A stretch of 64,000 nt of DNA, taken from positions 434,001 to 498,000 of the forward strand of contig NZ_CP117811.1 of assembly GCF_028728065.1 (NCBI RefSeq), read 5' to 3'. The position numbers were made by a program, and so were the translations under genes. Source of the DNA: Lentisphaera profundi. GTDB taxonomy: Bacteria; Verrucomicrobiota; Lentisphaeria; Lentisphaerales; Lentisphaeraceae. The notes beneath the pieces were generated by a model. That model was not told the DNA's origin and ran no database searches. It saw nothing but the letters and a program-made list of their open reading frames with translations. Of this stretch, positions 53,690 through 62,674 are shown one piece after another (positions within the stretch are counted from its first letter, which is position 1; the number at the start of each line of letters is the position of its first letter).

Positions 53690-55065
53690 TGTTCTGGTTG
53701 GGTACTTTAATATTCCTCGGAACCTATGTAGTTATTGCCAGTGAAAAAGTTCACAAAAGTGCCGCTGCAATGGGGGGAGCTATGCTCATGCTTTTGTTTG
53801 TTTTACCTGGTGTGAATCATGGGAATCAGGCAGCTGATATAAGTAGTGGAGATAATCTTCCACTGGAGACAGTAGCGGAGAATCAAGGGACTGTTGCATT
53901 ACACTTAGATTCTTTTGCCCAAAATATAAATTTTGATGTGATCTTTACCTTGGCAGGAATGATGGTCTTAGTTAATGTTTTGAGTGAAACGGGCTTGTTT
54001 CAGTACGTTGCGATTAAATCTGCGAAGATAGCAAAAGGCTCTCCTATTAACACTTTATTACTATTGGTATTTGCGACAGCTATTCTATCAGCATTTTTAG
54101 ATAATGTGACGACTATTTTATTAATAGCACCCGTAACCCTAGTTGTAGCGGCAGAACTTGAAGTACCGCCAATTCCTTTTTTGCTTTGCGAAACTATGGC
54201 ATCTAATATAGGTGGTTCTGCGACTTTAATTGGTGATCCACCCAACCTGATTATCGGTTCTTATGCGGGACTTTCTTTTAGTGCATTTATGGTTAACCTT
54301 TCGCCATTTATTCTAGTGTGCTTATTCTTTTATATGCTTGCTCTATGGTTTTATTATCGCAAGAGAATGGTAGTTACCATAGAGAAGCGTGCGAGAATCA
54401 TGGCTTTCAATGAAAAAGAAGCGATAACAGATAAAAAGAAATTAATTAAGGGGGGCAGTATTATGCTCCTGACCTTACTGGGTTTTTTATTCCATGGGAT
54501 GTTGCATCTTGAGCCATCGGTGGTGGCAATGACGGGGGCTACATGTGCTCTTATTAGTTGTTCAGATAATGTGGATCATGCATTAGAGAAAATAGAGTGG
54601 GGAACCTTATTTTTCTTCATGGGTTTATTTATACTGGTGAAAGGAGCTGAAGAGGCTGGTTTGATGGATGAGTTAGGTAAGCTTTTAGTCTACATGAATG
54701 ATTGGCATCCTTTGGCCATTATTCTCACCATAATGTGGGTAGGGGGACTTTGTGCCGCTATTATGAATAATGTGTCTTTTACTGCAGCAGCAGTTATTAT
54801 CATTGGTCAATTTATTGGGACGCATGAGTTTTTTGAAGTAAGGCTTCACGAAGAATTACTTTGGTGGGCCTTGGCCTTGGGAGTCTGTTTAGGTGGTAAT
54901 GGTTCTGCTGTAGGTGCCGCGGCAAATATGTGTACAATGGGTATTGCCGAAAAAAATGGCCACAAGATTTCATTTAAAGACTTCTTTATCTACGGGATAC
55001 CTGTTACAATAGTCACCTTAATAGGTGCAAGTGCGTATATTACTCTAAGGTTTTATCAGCTGTAA
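53689..55065 (+). CDS. ArsB/NhaD/CitT-like ion transporter
   Basis: 458 residues with about eleven transmembrane helices, ion-transporter superfamily (ArsB/NhaD). LAGMMVLVNVLSETGLF, SAFLDNVTTILLIAPV, TMASNIGGSATLIGDPPNLIIGS and GLFILVKGAEEAG are hallmark segments shared with NhaD Na+/H+ antiporters and the P-protein group. The ion is not decidable from sequence. It is coupled to the EIIA-CBS gene (TAATG), and its 3' end overlaps the SUMF1-like gene. Confidence 0.9.
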   Translation: MFWLGTLIFLGTYVVIASEKVHKSAAAMGGAMLMLLFVLPGVNHGNQAADISSGDNLPLETVAENQGTVALHLDSFAQNINFDVIFTLAGMMVLVNVLSETGLFQYVAIKSAKIAKGSPINTLLLLVFATAILSAFLDNVTTILLIAPVTLVVAAELEVPPIPFLLCETMASNIGGSATLIGDPPNLIIGSYAGLSFSAFMVNLSPFILVCLFFYMLALWFYYRKRMVVTIEKRARIMAFNEKEAITDKKKLIKGGSIMLLTLLGFLFHGMLHLEPSVVAMTGATCALISCSDNVDHALEKIEWGTLFFFMGLFILVKGAEEAGLMDELGKLLVYMNDWHPLAIILTIMWVGGLCAAIMNNVSFTAAAVIIIGQFIGTHEFFEVRLHEELLWWALALGVCLGGNGSAVGAAANMCTMGIAEKNGHKISFKDFFIYGIPVTIVTLIGASAYITLRFYQL

Positions 55066-56578
55066 GACCCTCTTGAAAGCTATCCCAAGCGGCTCTGTTT
55101 TTAGACTGTTGCTCTAGGGGTAGTTCCTTGAGTTTGTATAAGGGTCGACAGGAACGCATTCCTATATAAGAACCTTTATCATTATTGGAATGAGTGAAAC
55201 GCATTGCGGACCTAGAGTACTTTAATTCAAGAGACCAAGCGCCACCTCGAACAATTTGATAACCACTCTTATAACGTTTCCATTCATTGTAACCCCAGAT
55301 TTCTTCTCCTGGACTCCAAGATAAGTCAGCATTTTTGTCGTTATAATAAAGGTTTCCATTTACGCCTCGTAGCTTATCAAAACTCGTGAGATCGGTATCT
55401 TTATTTTGATCGCCTCTCCAGATGAAAGTGTCCCTGCTACTTTTGTAAATGGGATCTAAAGGATCTTTAGCGGCCCAAATTATTTCACTATTCGTCCATA
55501 GGCCATCGTTATTGGCATCGTGAAAATAAAGGCCTGTTTGACGGCCTTGGCTACGTGTTTCAACTTTGAAGTTGTTTCGGGGTAAAACGATATCTTCAGG
55601 GTGGTCGCCATCATAGATTTTGAAATCCCATGAGTGAGCGTATTGATCTTTTTTGCATTCATAGATGAAAAAAGGTGAGCGGGTGAATTCTTGCATATTG
55701 CCATGGGTATTGAAAAGACCAAAAGCATTTGGTAGCAAGTGATTTTTTTCATAACGAGGAAAGGCGTTGTATTTCGATATTACATATGCTGGAGCAAGCT
55801 TGAGGTCTTTACCGAAGTGCCAAGGAGTATGGCTCCCCGCGCGTGTTGCATATTCCCATTCTTTTTCCGATGGTAAAGTGTAGCTATGTTGAGCGAGATT
55901 GAGTTGTGTATTAAGTGCTTGAAAAAAGAATAAGCAATCATTGAAGCTGACATCCTGTATTGGAAAATCTGGTTTCGGCGTTTTGGCAGGATTTTTGTTT
56001 GTAACAGCCTGCCATGTTTTTTGAATGGTTTCAAATTTTTGTAGATAAAAGGGGTATTTGATCTCGCTTTCATGGAGTAATTCTGTGGAAGTTCTATTGG
56101 CTTCGGTCTGTGGGCTTCCCATGAGAAATTGTCCTGGGGGAATCAGTCTGAATTTCATGCCAAACTTATTTTCTACCTCTAAAGGGAGTCCGTATTTTAT
56201 GATGCATTCACGTTGTAGAATAAGGGTTTCATTCATTTCGGTCGTGTTGTGTGGTGGATGAATGATTGTTTGTTTAAGAGTGCTTTTGAGGTCCACTGGG
56301 AGTTGAGAAAAGGGGGGGGAGAAAGATGCTTGTAGTGAGGTGGAAATTAACTTTGTTTTATCTATTAAGGTGGATTGGGCTGCTTTTGAGTCGCTTTTTA
56401 AAAAAGATAAAGCCAGAGATAGAGTGACTAATAGTAAAGCACCAAGAATTAAAATGGTTTTGTTGCTAGATTTTTTAGTTGCTTTAAGCTGATCGCGGAG
56501 TTGTTTGTCGACTAACTTAATTTTGAGTTTTTCAGCAAGTTTAATTTGTTCTTCACTTAACTTGGTTTTTTTTTTCAT
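55040..56578 (-). CDS. SUMF1/FGE-like domain protein with three EF-hand-like loops, membrane anchored
   Basis: 512 residues from the ATG at 56578 (AAGGA upstream); an in-frame start at 56620 lies inside the LptF/G-like gene. One transmembrane helix lies near 40-60. The SUMF1-like fold begins near residue 140 (FGMKFRLIPPGQFLMGSP) and continues SYTLPSEKEWEYATRAG, GLFNTHGNMQEF and YQIVRGGAWS...MRSCRPL. The Cys pair of true formylglycine-generating enzyme is absent (RGGAWSLELKYS), so it is not expected to activate sulfatases. An insert holds 12-residue DxNxD loops at 354-365, 390-401 and 414-425. The function is unknown. Confidence 0.85.
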   Translation of the reverse strand: MKKKTKLSEEQIKLAEKLKIKLVDKQLRDQLKATKKSSNKTILILGALLLVTLSLALSFLKSDSKAAQSTLIDKTKLISTSLQASFSPPFSQLPVDLKSTLKQTIIHPPHNTTEMNETLILQRECIIKYGLPLEVENKFGMKFRLIPPGQFLMGSPQTEANRTSTELLHESEIKYPFYLQKFETIQKTWQAVTNKNPAKTPKPDFPIQDVSFNDCLFFFQALNTQLNLAQHSYTLPSEKEWEYATRAGSHTPWHFGKDLKLAPAYVISKYNAFPRYEKNHLLPNAFGLFNTHGNMQEFTRSPFFIYECKKDQYAHSWDFKIYDGDHPEDIVLPRNNFKVETRSQGRQTGLYFHDANNDGLWTNSEIIWAAKDPLDPIYKSSRDTFIWRGDQNKDTDLTSFDKLRGVNGNLYYNDKNADLSWSPGEEIWGYNEWKRYKSGYQIVRGGAWSLELKYSRSAMRFTHSNNDKGSYIGMRSCRPLYKLKELPLEQQSKNRAAWDSFQEGLTADKTLE

Positions 56579-56582
56579 GTAT

Positions 56583-57659
56583 TTATTCCTTGAAACTGGC
56601 GATGAAGCCCCAGCTGACAAATATAATTGTACCTAATCCAGCGGCTATAAATGGAGGTAGGATATCATTGCGGCCTAAGTTTATGAAGAGGCCATTGATG
56701 ATGTAATAAATGAGCATTATGCCAATAGCACGAGAAGCAGAGCTCATTCCAGCGGAACGTTGATTGCTGGTAGCAATAGGGATGCCTAATAAAACGCCAA
56801 TAAAGCAAGAGAAGGGAGAGAAAAACAGGGAGAATTTTCGTGTTTCTAGGAAAGCCTTTCGTTTTTCATCAACAGGACGGCCTGAGCTAAGCTCATTATT
56901 TATTTGACTCAGAGAAGGCGTGCCTTTGAGTTCGTCTATATTACTTAATAAGATGGGATCATCTTTGATTTCGGGGCGAGGGTACGTAGCAAGTTTTTGA
57001 ATTTTTTTAATTCTATGGTCATCAGCAAATTCAGCGATACTTACATTTTCGAAATGCCAGCCTAATTCTTTGTTGAAACTACCTGATAAAGCTTCGATTT
57101 CGCGAATAAGCTGCCCCTCTTCATTATATTCTAGGAGTTGGATAGCCGAGAAATTTTTGTCTTCATCAGAACTCAAGGCCCACTTGCGCGTTAGCTTTTT
57201 ATCAAAAGCGGTGAAAACATGAAACTCACTGCTTTTATTCATTGATTCAGCTTTTGTGATCAGTTCAAAAGTTTTAAGCCGAGAATAGGGTTCGATATAC
57301 TCACTAGAGATAAATAGGCCTATGCCTACAAGGATAGAAAATACATAAATGGGAGCGCTTAGTTTAGTTATGGACAAGCCAGCACTGCGCATAGCGGTTA
57401 TTTCATGGTTTCGGTTAAGGCTTGAAAAACAATATATGGTAGCCAAAAGTAAAGACATGGGAGCGATATACGCAAATTTGTCAGGGATATACAAAAAATA
57501 GTAAGTGATGACCTTCCATGTATCATCAAGTTTTAGCATATCCGAAAGATCGTTCTGGACATTAGCAATAAAGAAAACAAAAATGAAACCGCTAGTACAG
57601 CAGACAAAAGGGAGGAGCATACTGCGCATTATATAGCGCGAAAGAATGGAGAAAAACAT
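56583..57659 (-). CDS. LptF/LptG-family LPS-export permease
   Basis: 358 residues. It has helices near the N-terminus (SRYIMRSMLLPFVCCTSGFIF), a periplasmic beta-jellyroll-like middle (about 130-260) and three C-terminal helices, the YjgP/YjgQ plan. NRNHEITAMRSAGLS is the cytoplasmic coupling-helix region. It extracts LPS from the inner membrane together with LptB2. The second permease and LptB are not in the window. It precedes the SUMF1-like gene by 4 bases. Confidence 0.9.
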   Translation of the reverse strand: MFFSILSRYIMRSMLLPFVCCTSGFIFVFFIANVQNDLSDMLKLDDTWKVITYYFLYIPDKFAYIAPMSLLLATIYCFSSLNRNHEITAMRSAGLSITKLSAPIYVFSILVGIGLFISSEYIEPYSRLKTFELITKAESMNKSSEFHVFTAFDKKLTRKWALSSDEDKNFSAIQLLEYNEEGQLIREIEALSGSFNKELGWHFENVSIAEFADDHRIKKIQKLATYPRPEIKDDPILLSNIDELKGTPSLSQINNELSSGRPVDEKRKAFLETRKFSLFFSPFSCFIGVLLGIPIATSNQRSAGMSSASRAIGIMLIYYIINGLFINLGRNDILPPFIAAGLGTIIFVSWGFIASFKE

Positions 57660-57664
57660 GTATT

Positions 57665-58342
57665 TTAGCCAAATCTCACATTAACTATTTTTGTGCCAGA
57701 TAGTATTTCATGTAAACTTTTACTGGCAATGTAAACGAAGAAAGGTTCCAAGGGTAGGAGTAGGAAGAAAAATACTGAATATAGAAAAGACCTTTGTAAA
57801 TTCACAGGCATGTCTTCTGTATTAACCGCCATGACACCATAAAATCTTTGGCCAGGAGTTTGGGCAAAAAAACCAATATTTATAGTGTAGTACATGACAA
57901 AAATTAAATAAGCTCCTGCAAATAGTAATGCAGCGCTCGATCCATAGCTAGCACTTGCTTGGGGAGTGCCTTCACTTAGGTTTTGCATAATTAAGCTGTT
58001 ATTTAAAAAAGCAGCTAAAAGATACACTAAGCCGTAGATAATTGATAGATCAATGACAAAAGCAGTGAGACGATGTTTTTTGATGGCGAGCCGAACGGAG
58101 TTAGATGTACGACCAAGTGGCTTCATGTGGACTTTGGCCCCCTCGGTATCTTCTTTTTTTTCGACTTCTTTAACATGATCGGTGAGAAAAGGGATTTTTT
58201 TGGCTTCTTGCGTTCTTTTCATTAAAGAGTTGCGAATAAGTGTGGATGCGTCAATATCGCCACTTGTAGCCATATCAATCAGAACCTCTTCTGGGTAAGG
58301 ACCGAGTTCGGTATTTTTATCTTTGACTATGAAGAATTTCAT
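57665..58342 (-). CDS. GYF_2-RDD family membrane protein
   Basis: 225 residues. The first 50 residues (MKFFIVKDKNTELGPYPEEVLIDMATSGDI) match the GYF_2 domain. A linker is followed by an RDD domain (about 85-225) with four helices; KKHRLTAFVIDLSIIYGLV, GQRFYGV and DMPVNLQRSFLYS are typical. RDD proteins are of uncertain function (some are proposed ion transporters); GYF_2 suggests protein binding. It is 5 bases upstream of the LptF/G-like gene. Confidence 0.87.
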   Translation of the reverse strand: MKFFIVKDKNTELGPYPEEVLIDMATSGDIDASTLIRNSLMKRTQEAKKIPFLTDHVKEVEKKEDTEGAKVHMKPLGRTSNSVRLAIKKHRLTAFVIDLSIIYGLVYLLAAFLNNSLIMQNLSEGTPQASASYGSSAALLFAGAYLIFVMYYTINIGFFAQTPGQRFYGVMAVNTEDMPVNLQRSFLYSVFFFLLLPLEPFFVYIASKSLHEILSGTKIVNVRFG

Positions 58343-58438
58343 TTAAATCACTTGGCTTATTTTTTTATGTGTATAGTGTGGTATTCGATAATACGTATAA
58401 GATAACTCTAAAAAATCAAAAAGAAAGAATCTCAAGCT

Positions 58439-59047
58439 GTGGATCATCATAAAAATCACTTAGTAATATACCTTCATAGTAGTTTATTCGTTCTGATAAT
58501 TCTTTGTTTAAGTTCTATCGAATCAATTTATTCGCACTCTTATTCTCTTTCTATCTTAATGGTAGCTTTGTTCTTGCAGGCCTTCTTTTCGAAAAGATAT
58601 TTAATGAAAACGCAGAGTGCCGATTTTCCTTTTTACTTATGGATCCTCTGTGGATGCCTCATACCGTTCTCAAAATTTTACAGTGAATATGCAGATGATG
58701 TATATTTTTTAGTAATGAATTGCTTGGCAAGTATTTGTGTGGGCAAACTTTTGTCGGGTATTTGTGAGGGGATGGCAAAGCATTTTGAAAGTGTAGATGA
58801 ATTGGCTTTGGCAAATGAAGCAAAGATCATTTCTAAAGCTTTAGTTTTTTTGCCTGTAACCTTTGTTATCGTCTTAGCTTATTTACTTATGAGTCTACAA
58901 AGTGGCTTGAATGGCTTATTACTTGTCGGCGATTTAACCTTAGTAACTAAATTTCCAGTCATTATGATGATAGGAGCAGTGTTTCCTATTATTTTAATCT
59001 GTCGAGCTTTGAAAATTATTGATAAAAGAGAAAAGAAAAATGACTAA
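58439..59047 (+). CDS. Multi-pass membrane protein of unknown function
   Basis: 202 residues, GTG start at 58439. About five hydrophobic helices, with a hydrophilic loop near residues 112-135 (GMAKHFESVDELALANEAK). The C-terminus is KIIDKREKKND. No family is recognised. It overlaps the pyrF start by 8 bases, so it is likely cotranscribed. The GTG is in doubt: no clear ribosome-binding site precedes it. Confidence 0.65.
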   Translation: MDHHKNHLVIYLHSSLFVLIILCLSSIESIYSHSYSLSILMVALFLQAFFSKRYLMKTQSADFPFYLWILCGCLIPFSKFYSEYADDVYFLVMNCLASICVGKLLSGICEGMAKHFESVDELALANEAKIISKALVFLPVTFVIVLAYLLMSLQSGLNGLLLVGDLTLVTKFPVIMMIGAVFPIILICRALKIIDKREKKND

Positions 59048-59729
59048 ATTGATCGTGGCTTTAGATGTGGATTCTTTAACTGAAGCAGAAGAAGCTGTAG
59101 ATAAATTAGGTGGTAAAGTTACTTGGTTTAAGGTAGGTAAGCAACTCTTTACTGCAGAAGGACCCGCTATTGTAAAGATGTTAAAAAATAGGGGCTTTAA
59201 AGTTTTCCTTGATCTTAAATTTCACGACATTCCAAATACAGTGGCTCAAGCAGTGAAGTCGGCATTATCTATTGGTGCAGACATGGTGAACTTTCATGCC
59301 ACTGGTGGGAGTGAAATGATGCGTGTTGCAGTTGAAAAAAACCGTCCGAATTTTCCTGATGCAGAGCTCATTGCAGTGACCGTGCTCACGAGTAGTGGTC
59401 AATCGGTTCTAGATGAATTGCATTTATCGGGAACACCTGAAGAGGCCGTATTGCGTTTTGCGGGACTCGCAAAAAATGCAGGTGTAGATGGTGTTGTTTG
59501 TTCTGCGTGGGAGATAGAAGCTTTAAAGAAGGCTTATGGTACTGAGTTTAAAGTAGTCGTGCCAGGTATACGCCCTAAGGGTAGCGCAAGTGATGATCAA
59601 AAAAGAATTATGACGCCAAGACAAGCAGCTGAACTTGGCGCTGATTATATTGTTGTTGGACGTCCTATTATGAAAGCATCGGACCCAATTGCATCTGTCG
59701 AGGCTATACTAGCGGAATTACAGTTATAG
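59040..59729 (+). CDS. pyrF: Orotidine 5'-phosphate decarboxylase
   Basis: 229 residues from the ATG at 59040 (MTKLIVALDVD); an upstream in-frame TTG at 59019 is unlikely. The catalytic segment DLKFHDIPNTVAQA has the Asp-Lys-x-x-Asp network, and the phosphate loop is VVPGIRP and DYIVVGRPI. It decarboxylates OMP to UMP. Its terminator lies inside the 3' end of the convergent gene. Confidence 0.96.
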   Translation: MTKLIVALDVDSLTEAEEAVDKLGGKVTWFKVGKQLFTAEGPAIVKMLKNRGFKVFLDLKFHDIPNTVAQAVKSALSIGADMVNFHATGGSEMMRVAVEKNRPNFPDAELIAVTVLTSSGQSVLDELHLSGTPEEAVLRFAGLAKNAGVDGVVCSAWEIEALKKAYGTEFKVVVPGIRPKGSASDDQKRIMTPRQAAELGADYIVVGRPIMKASDPIASVEAILAELQL

Positions 59730-60497
59730 TTATTTGCTAATAGACTTTAGTTTATTTATGTAGTCACGCACTTGTTGCGTGACTTTTTTTTCGCCTAGAT
59801 AATGAATAAGGAAATAAAGGCGATCACTTTGGCTCCATGACTTAGTGCGACGACTAAAAGTTTCTACGTCTTTTAAAAAACTGCTCTTATCGAAATAGCT
59901 TAATCGAGCTCTTTCGAGGTCAATAAACTTGCATGGGGCTTCATTGTCCATGCAGGCTTGACCCTGGATTAAAGAGTCATGTACAAAGACGTGCTTAGAG
60001 TATAAACTTTGGATTTTCACTTTGTTTTCATGAGATAGAGCGATTAGTTTTGCTGTATGAAAAATTATAGTACGTCTCGCTGCTAAGTTTAGAGCTCTCG
60101 TATTCACGAGGGTTTCAACTTCGTTAAGTGGAGTGTAGGAGCTAAGTGCTTTAGTAATTAAAATGGCATAGTCATTGCCGTTTTTCTTTACGCGATTAAA
60201 AAATACTGCTTCTAAACTGGGGATGTTTAAGCGTTTAAATATTGTGATATTTTTATGTTCTTTTTGAGCCAGGTTTTCACCAAAGGGATGGATTAGATTG
60301 CGTTTTGAATAGTTCTTTTGCTTCTTGATAAAGAAGTCTTGTCCCTCGAGAGTTATTTTTGAAACACCACTCCAAGAATTTTCATGAGAGCCACTATTTG
60401 GAGCTTCGAACCATTCAGTTTTATTGTCCCAAAGAAGTTGGAAAGTTCCGAGTTTATTGCGTGAAAATAAATCTTCTGAGTCTTTTTTACTAAACAT
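59730..60497 (-). CDS. LPS-core kinase-like protein (KdkA/WaaP/InaA superfamily)
   Basis: 255 residues from the ATG at 60497 (AAGG upstream); a longer in-frame start at 60551 lies within mazG. DFFIKKQ may hold the nucleotide-binding Lys. VFVHDSLIQGQ and CKFIDLERARLSY resemble the catalytic and metal-binding parts of the Kdo/heptose kinase group. These enzymes phosphorylate LPS core sugars at the inner membrane. It overlaps mazG by 8 bases. The sugar substrate is not certain. Confidence 0.82.
   Translation of the reverse strand: MFSKKDSEDLFSRNKLGTFQLLWDNKTEWFEAPNSGSHENSWSGVSKITLEGQDFFIKKQKNYSKRNLIHPFGENLAQKEHKNITIFKRLNIPSLEAVFFNRVKKNGNDYAILITKALSSYTPLNEVETLVNTRALNLAARRTIIFHTAKLIALSHENKVKIQSLYSKHVFVHDSLIQGQACMDNEAPCKFIDLERARLSYFDKSSFLKDVETFSRRTKSWSQSDRLYFLIHYLGEKKVTQQVRDYINKLKSISK
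59762..59791 (+). terminator. pyrF terminator embedded in the convergent kinase-like gene
   Basis: AGTCACGCA-CTTGT-TGCGTGACT followed by eight T, about 33 bases after the pyrF stop. The same bases encode KKVTQQVRD near the C-terminus of the minus-strand gene. Confidence 0.88.
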
Positions 60498-61266
60498 TTT
60501 CGGCCTTGATTTTGTCCCAGATCTGATCGAGCTCATCCAAGGAGTAGTCATTCCAGTCTCTGTTTGAGTTTTTCACTGTTTTTTCTACTGAGCGGAAGCG
60601 CTTTTCGAATTTATTATTAGCAAATTGTAAAGCTTCATCGGCTTCGAATTTCAGACTTCGGGCTAGATTTGCCATAGAGAACATGAGGTCACCAAATTCT
60701 TCTTTGGCTTTCTCCATGTCATTTCTCTCAATTTCTTCTTTTAGTTCTTGAAGTTCTTCAGTAATTTTATCAAAGCTTCCCTTCCAGTCCTGCCAATCGA
60801 AGCCGACTTTAGATACGCGTTTTTGGATAGTTTGAGACTTGCGCAAGTTGGGGAGGTTTTTTGGGATACCATCTAAAATCGAATCTTTCTTGCCTTTCTC
60901 TTTTTCTTTGACTTCCTGCCAGATTCGATCTACATCATCTGAGTTTGCTGCATTTTCGTTGGCAAAGACGTGGGGGTGACGGCGGATCATTTTTTCAGAA
61001 ATATTTTGAGCGACATCAGAGATGGTGAATTGCTTGTTTTCCGCAGCAATTTGGGCATGGAAATAAATATTCATTAATAAGTCACCAAGTTCGTCTTTGA
61101 GTTCTTCGGGGTCATTATTATCGATAGCATCCAATACTTCCGAACATTCTTCAATAAGGTATTTTTTTAATGAATCATGGTTTTGTTCAAGGTCCCATGG
61201 GCAGCCCTTGGGAGCACGAAGGGTCTGCATGATTTTTTCTAATTCAAGTAGCCAGTTTTGAGTCAT
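60490..61266 (-). CDS. mazG: Nucleoside triphosphate pyrophosphohydrolase
   Basis: 258 residues, two MazG domains in tandem as in the E. coli enzyme. LRAPKGCPWDLEQ is the standard opening. EECSEVLDAID and EELKDELGDLLMNI give the EExxE...ExxD metal ligands; the second set is ELQELKEEIE and KEEFGDLMFSM. It hydrolyses noncanonical (d)NTPs. It overlaps the lipoprotein gene by 4 bases and the kinase-like gene by 8. Confidence 0.95.
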   Translation of the reverse strand: MTQNWLLELEKIMQTLRAPKGCPWDLEQNHDSLKKYLIEECSEVLDAIDNNDPEELKDELGDLLMNIYFHAQIAAENKQFTISDVAQNISEKMIRRHPHVFANENAANSDDVDRIWQEVKEKEKGKKDSILDGIPKNLPNLRKSQTIQKRVSKVGFDWQDWKGSFDKITEELQELKEEIERNDMEKAKEEFGDLMFSMANLARSLKFEADEALQFANNKFEKRFRSVEKTVKNSNRDWNDYSLDELDQIWDKIKAENV

Positions 61267-61655
61267 GATTTCTCCAGTGCAGTGCCAAATATTTTTTGAT
61301 GTAGTGTGGTGTAAAATTCATCTGACATATCCTCGTTGCCATCAGGACTTACATAATACGAAATGATTGTATCCCAGAAATAATGTTGAGTGAATCGTAC
61401 TCTAACACGCTGTTTATCGTTAAGCTTGAACCAGATTTCAGCATGATTTCCATCATGATTAATGATGACGCCAGTATAGTTCTTTTCAGTAATGATTTGT
61501 TTCGTGGATAAAAGTGCAGTTTCTTGTGTGCAATTAAAGGTCTGAAAGTATTCGCCGTGTGATTGGGCTAAATTCCGATCAATCCATGAGCAAGAACTCG
61601 TTAAAACAAAAGTTAGAAATGAAAAGAAATATAAGCTGATTTTTTTCTGCATCAT
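61263..61655 (-). CDS. Small lipoprotein of unknown function
   Basis: 130 residues. Hydrophobic signal and lipobox LTSSC (Cys22). The mature part has alternating beta-like segments (YTGVIINHDGNHAEIWFKL, RVRVRFTQHYFW, ISYYVSPDG). It may resemble the DUF3568-type small lipoproteins, but I cannot confirm this. It overlaps both the DUF362 gene (4 bases) and mazG (4 bases), indicating coupled expression. Confidence 0.75.
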   Translation of the reverse strand: MMQKKISLYFFSFLTFVLTSSCSWIDRNLAQSHGEYFQTFNCTQETALLSTKQIITEKNYTGVIINHDGNHAEIWFKLNDKQRVRVRFTQHYFWDTIISYYVSPDGNEDMSDEFYTTLHQKIFGTALEKS

Positions 61656-62587
61656 ACCTTTCCTGTAAGTTTGAACTTCAAGGAGCGAATGCCAGAGCGA
61701 ATGAGTTTGGGTGGGCTGAAGCTGATGTCATTTATGTAGCTGTGAACAAAGTTTTCAGCGTAGGTAAAGTTAGGGTGGTTAACGGTATCCTCACAAGCTG
61801 TACTGATTTCTTGGAAAACTTCATTTGCCAAGGCCGCAAAGAGGGGTGTCTCTTCAACTTTAAAGTTTGCCATCTTCGCAAAGATATAATCGACTTGCAA
61901 GGGATTGTCACCGATAAGAACTTTTCCGAATTCGTGGACGTCGCCACCTCTAGGGCCAGTGACATGCATAGCGTGAATGCCGTCAGCAATATGTAGGATG
62001 GCTTGCGCTTTTTTAGCATTTACAAGAATCATTTCAGCAAATTTAACTGGCTTATTTTTACAGAGATTATGCAAAAGGATTTTCTTTTTACCTGCTACAC
62101 AACCATAGAGGTTTTTACATGCACCGGTAAAGTGCATTTGCTGGTGGACTTTTAATTTTGGTAGATTGATTAGTATATCCCATTCACTAAGTTCCTTACA
62201 GATACTTAAGTTTTTGTAGCTGCTTTGTCCTGTTGAGTCTTCATATTGTTGGTTATTAGTGAACTCTACTATTTCGATTCCCTTATCGAGTACCTCGTCA
62301 TGAACTAGGTGAGCTTTAAGAGCTTTTTTACATGATCCGAAAGCAGGGGAATCTCCAATGCCTACTCTGTGGCCATGCTTTAGGAAAATCTCTGCGATAG
62401 CCATATAAAACTCAGGATGTGTGCATGAGGGGTCGTCTTTTGGGGAGGGCATAACAAAGTTGGGCTTTAGAAGTATAGAGCAGTTAGCAGGTATACGAGT
62501 GAAGAAATCACAATGATCGAATTGCGCTTCGATCTCTCGAGAGATTAAGGCACGATCATATTTATTAACTGTTAGGACTTCAATCAT
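61652..62587 (-). CDS. DUF362 domain protein
   Basis: 311 residues. CSILLKPNFV, THPEFYMAIAEIF, LINLPKLKVHQQMHFTGACKNLYGCVAGKKK and GDNPLQVDYIFAKMAN are typical of DUF362. Many relatives carry a ferredoxin domain; none is present here (no CxxCxxC cluster). The function is unknown. It is first of the DUF362-lipoprotein-mazG-kinase run. Confidence 0.85.
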   Translation of the reverse strand: MIEVLTVNKYDRALISREIEAQFDHCDFFTRIPANCSILLKPNFVMPSPKDDPSCTHPEFYMAIAEIFLKHGHRVGIGDSPAFGSCKKALKAHLVHDEVLDKGIEIVEFTNNQQYEDSTGQSSYKNLSICKELSEWDILINLPKLKVHQQMHFTGACKNLYGCVAGKKKILLHNLCKNKPVKFAEMILVNAKKAQAILHIADGIHAMHVTGPRGGDVHEFGKVLIGDNPLQVDYIFAKMANFKVEETPLFAALANEVFQEISTACEDTVNHPNFTYAENFVHSYINDISFSPPKLIRSGIRSLKFKLTGKV

Positions 62588-62674
62588 ATTTTTGGCTCAT
62601 GTTTATTGAGACACAATAGCTCATTGATTCAGAAATCAATATAGTTTTAAATAATTGAAAATACTTTTCTTGAT

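Noticed and set aside
55040-56578. Formylglycine-generating enzyme that would activate the sulfatases
   Set aside because: The SUMF1 fold is present but the catalytic Cys pair near the C-terminus is missing.
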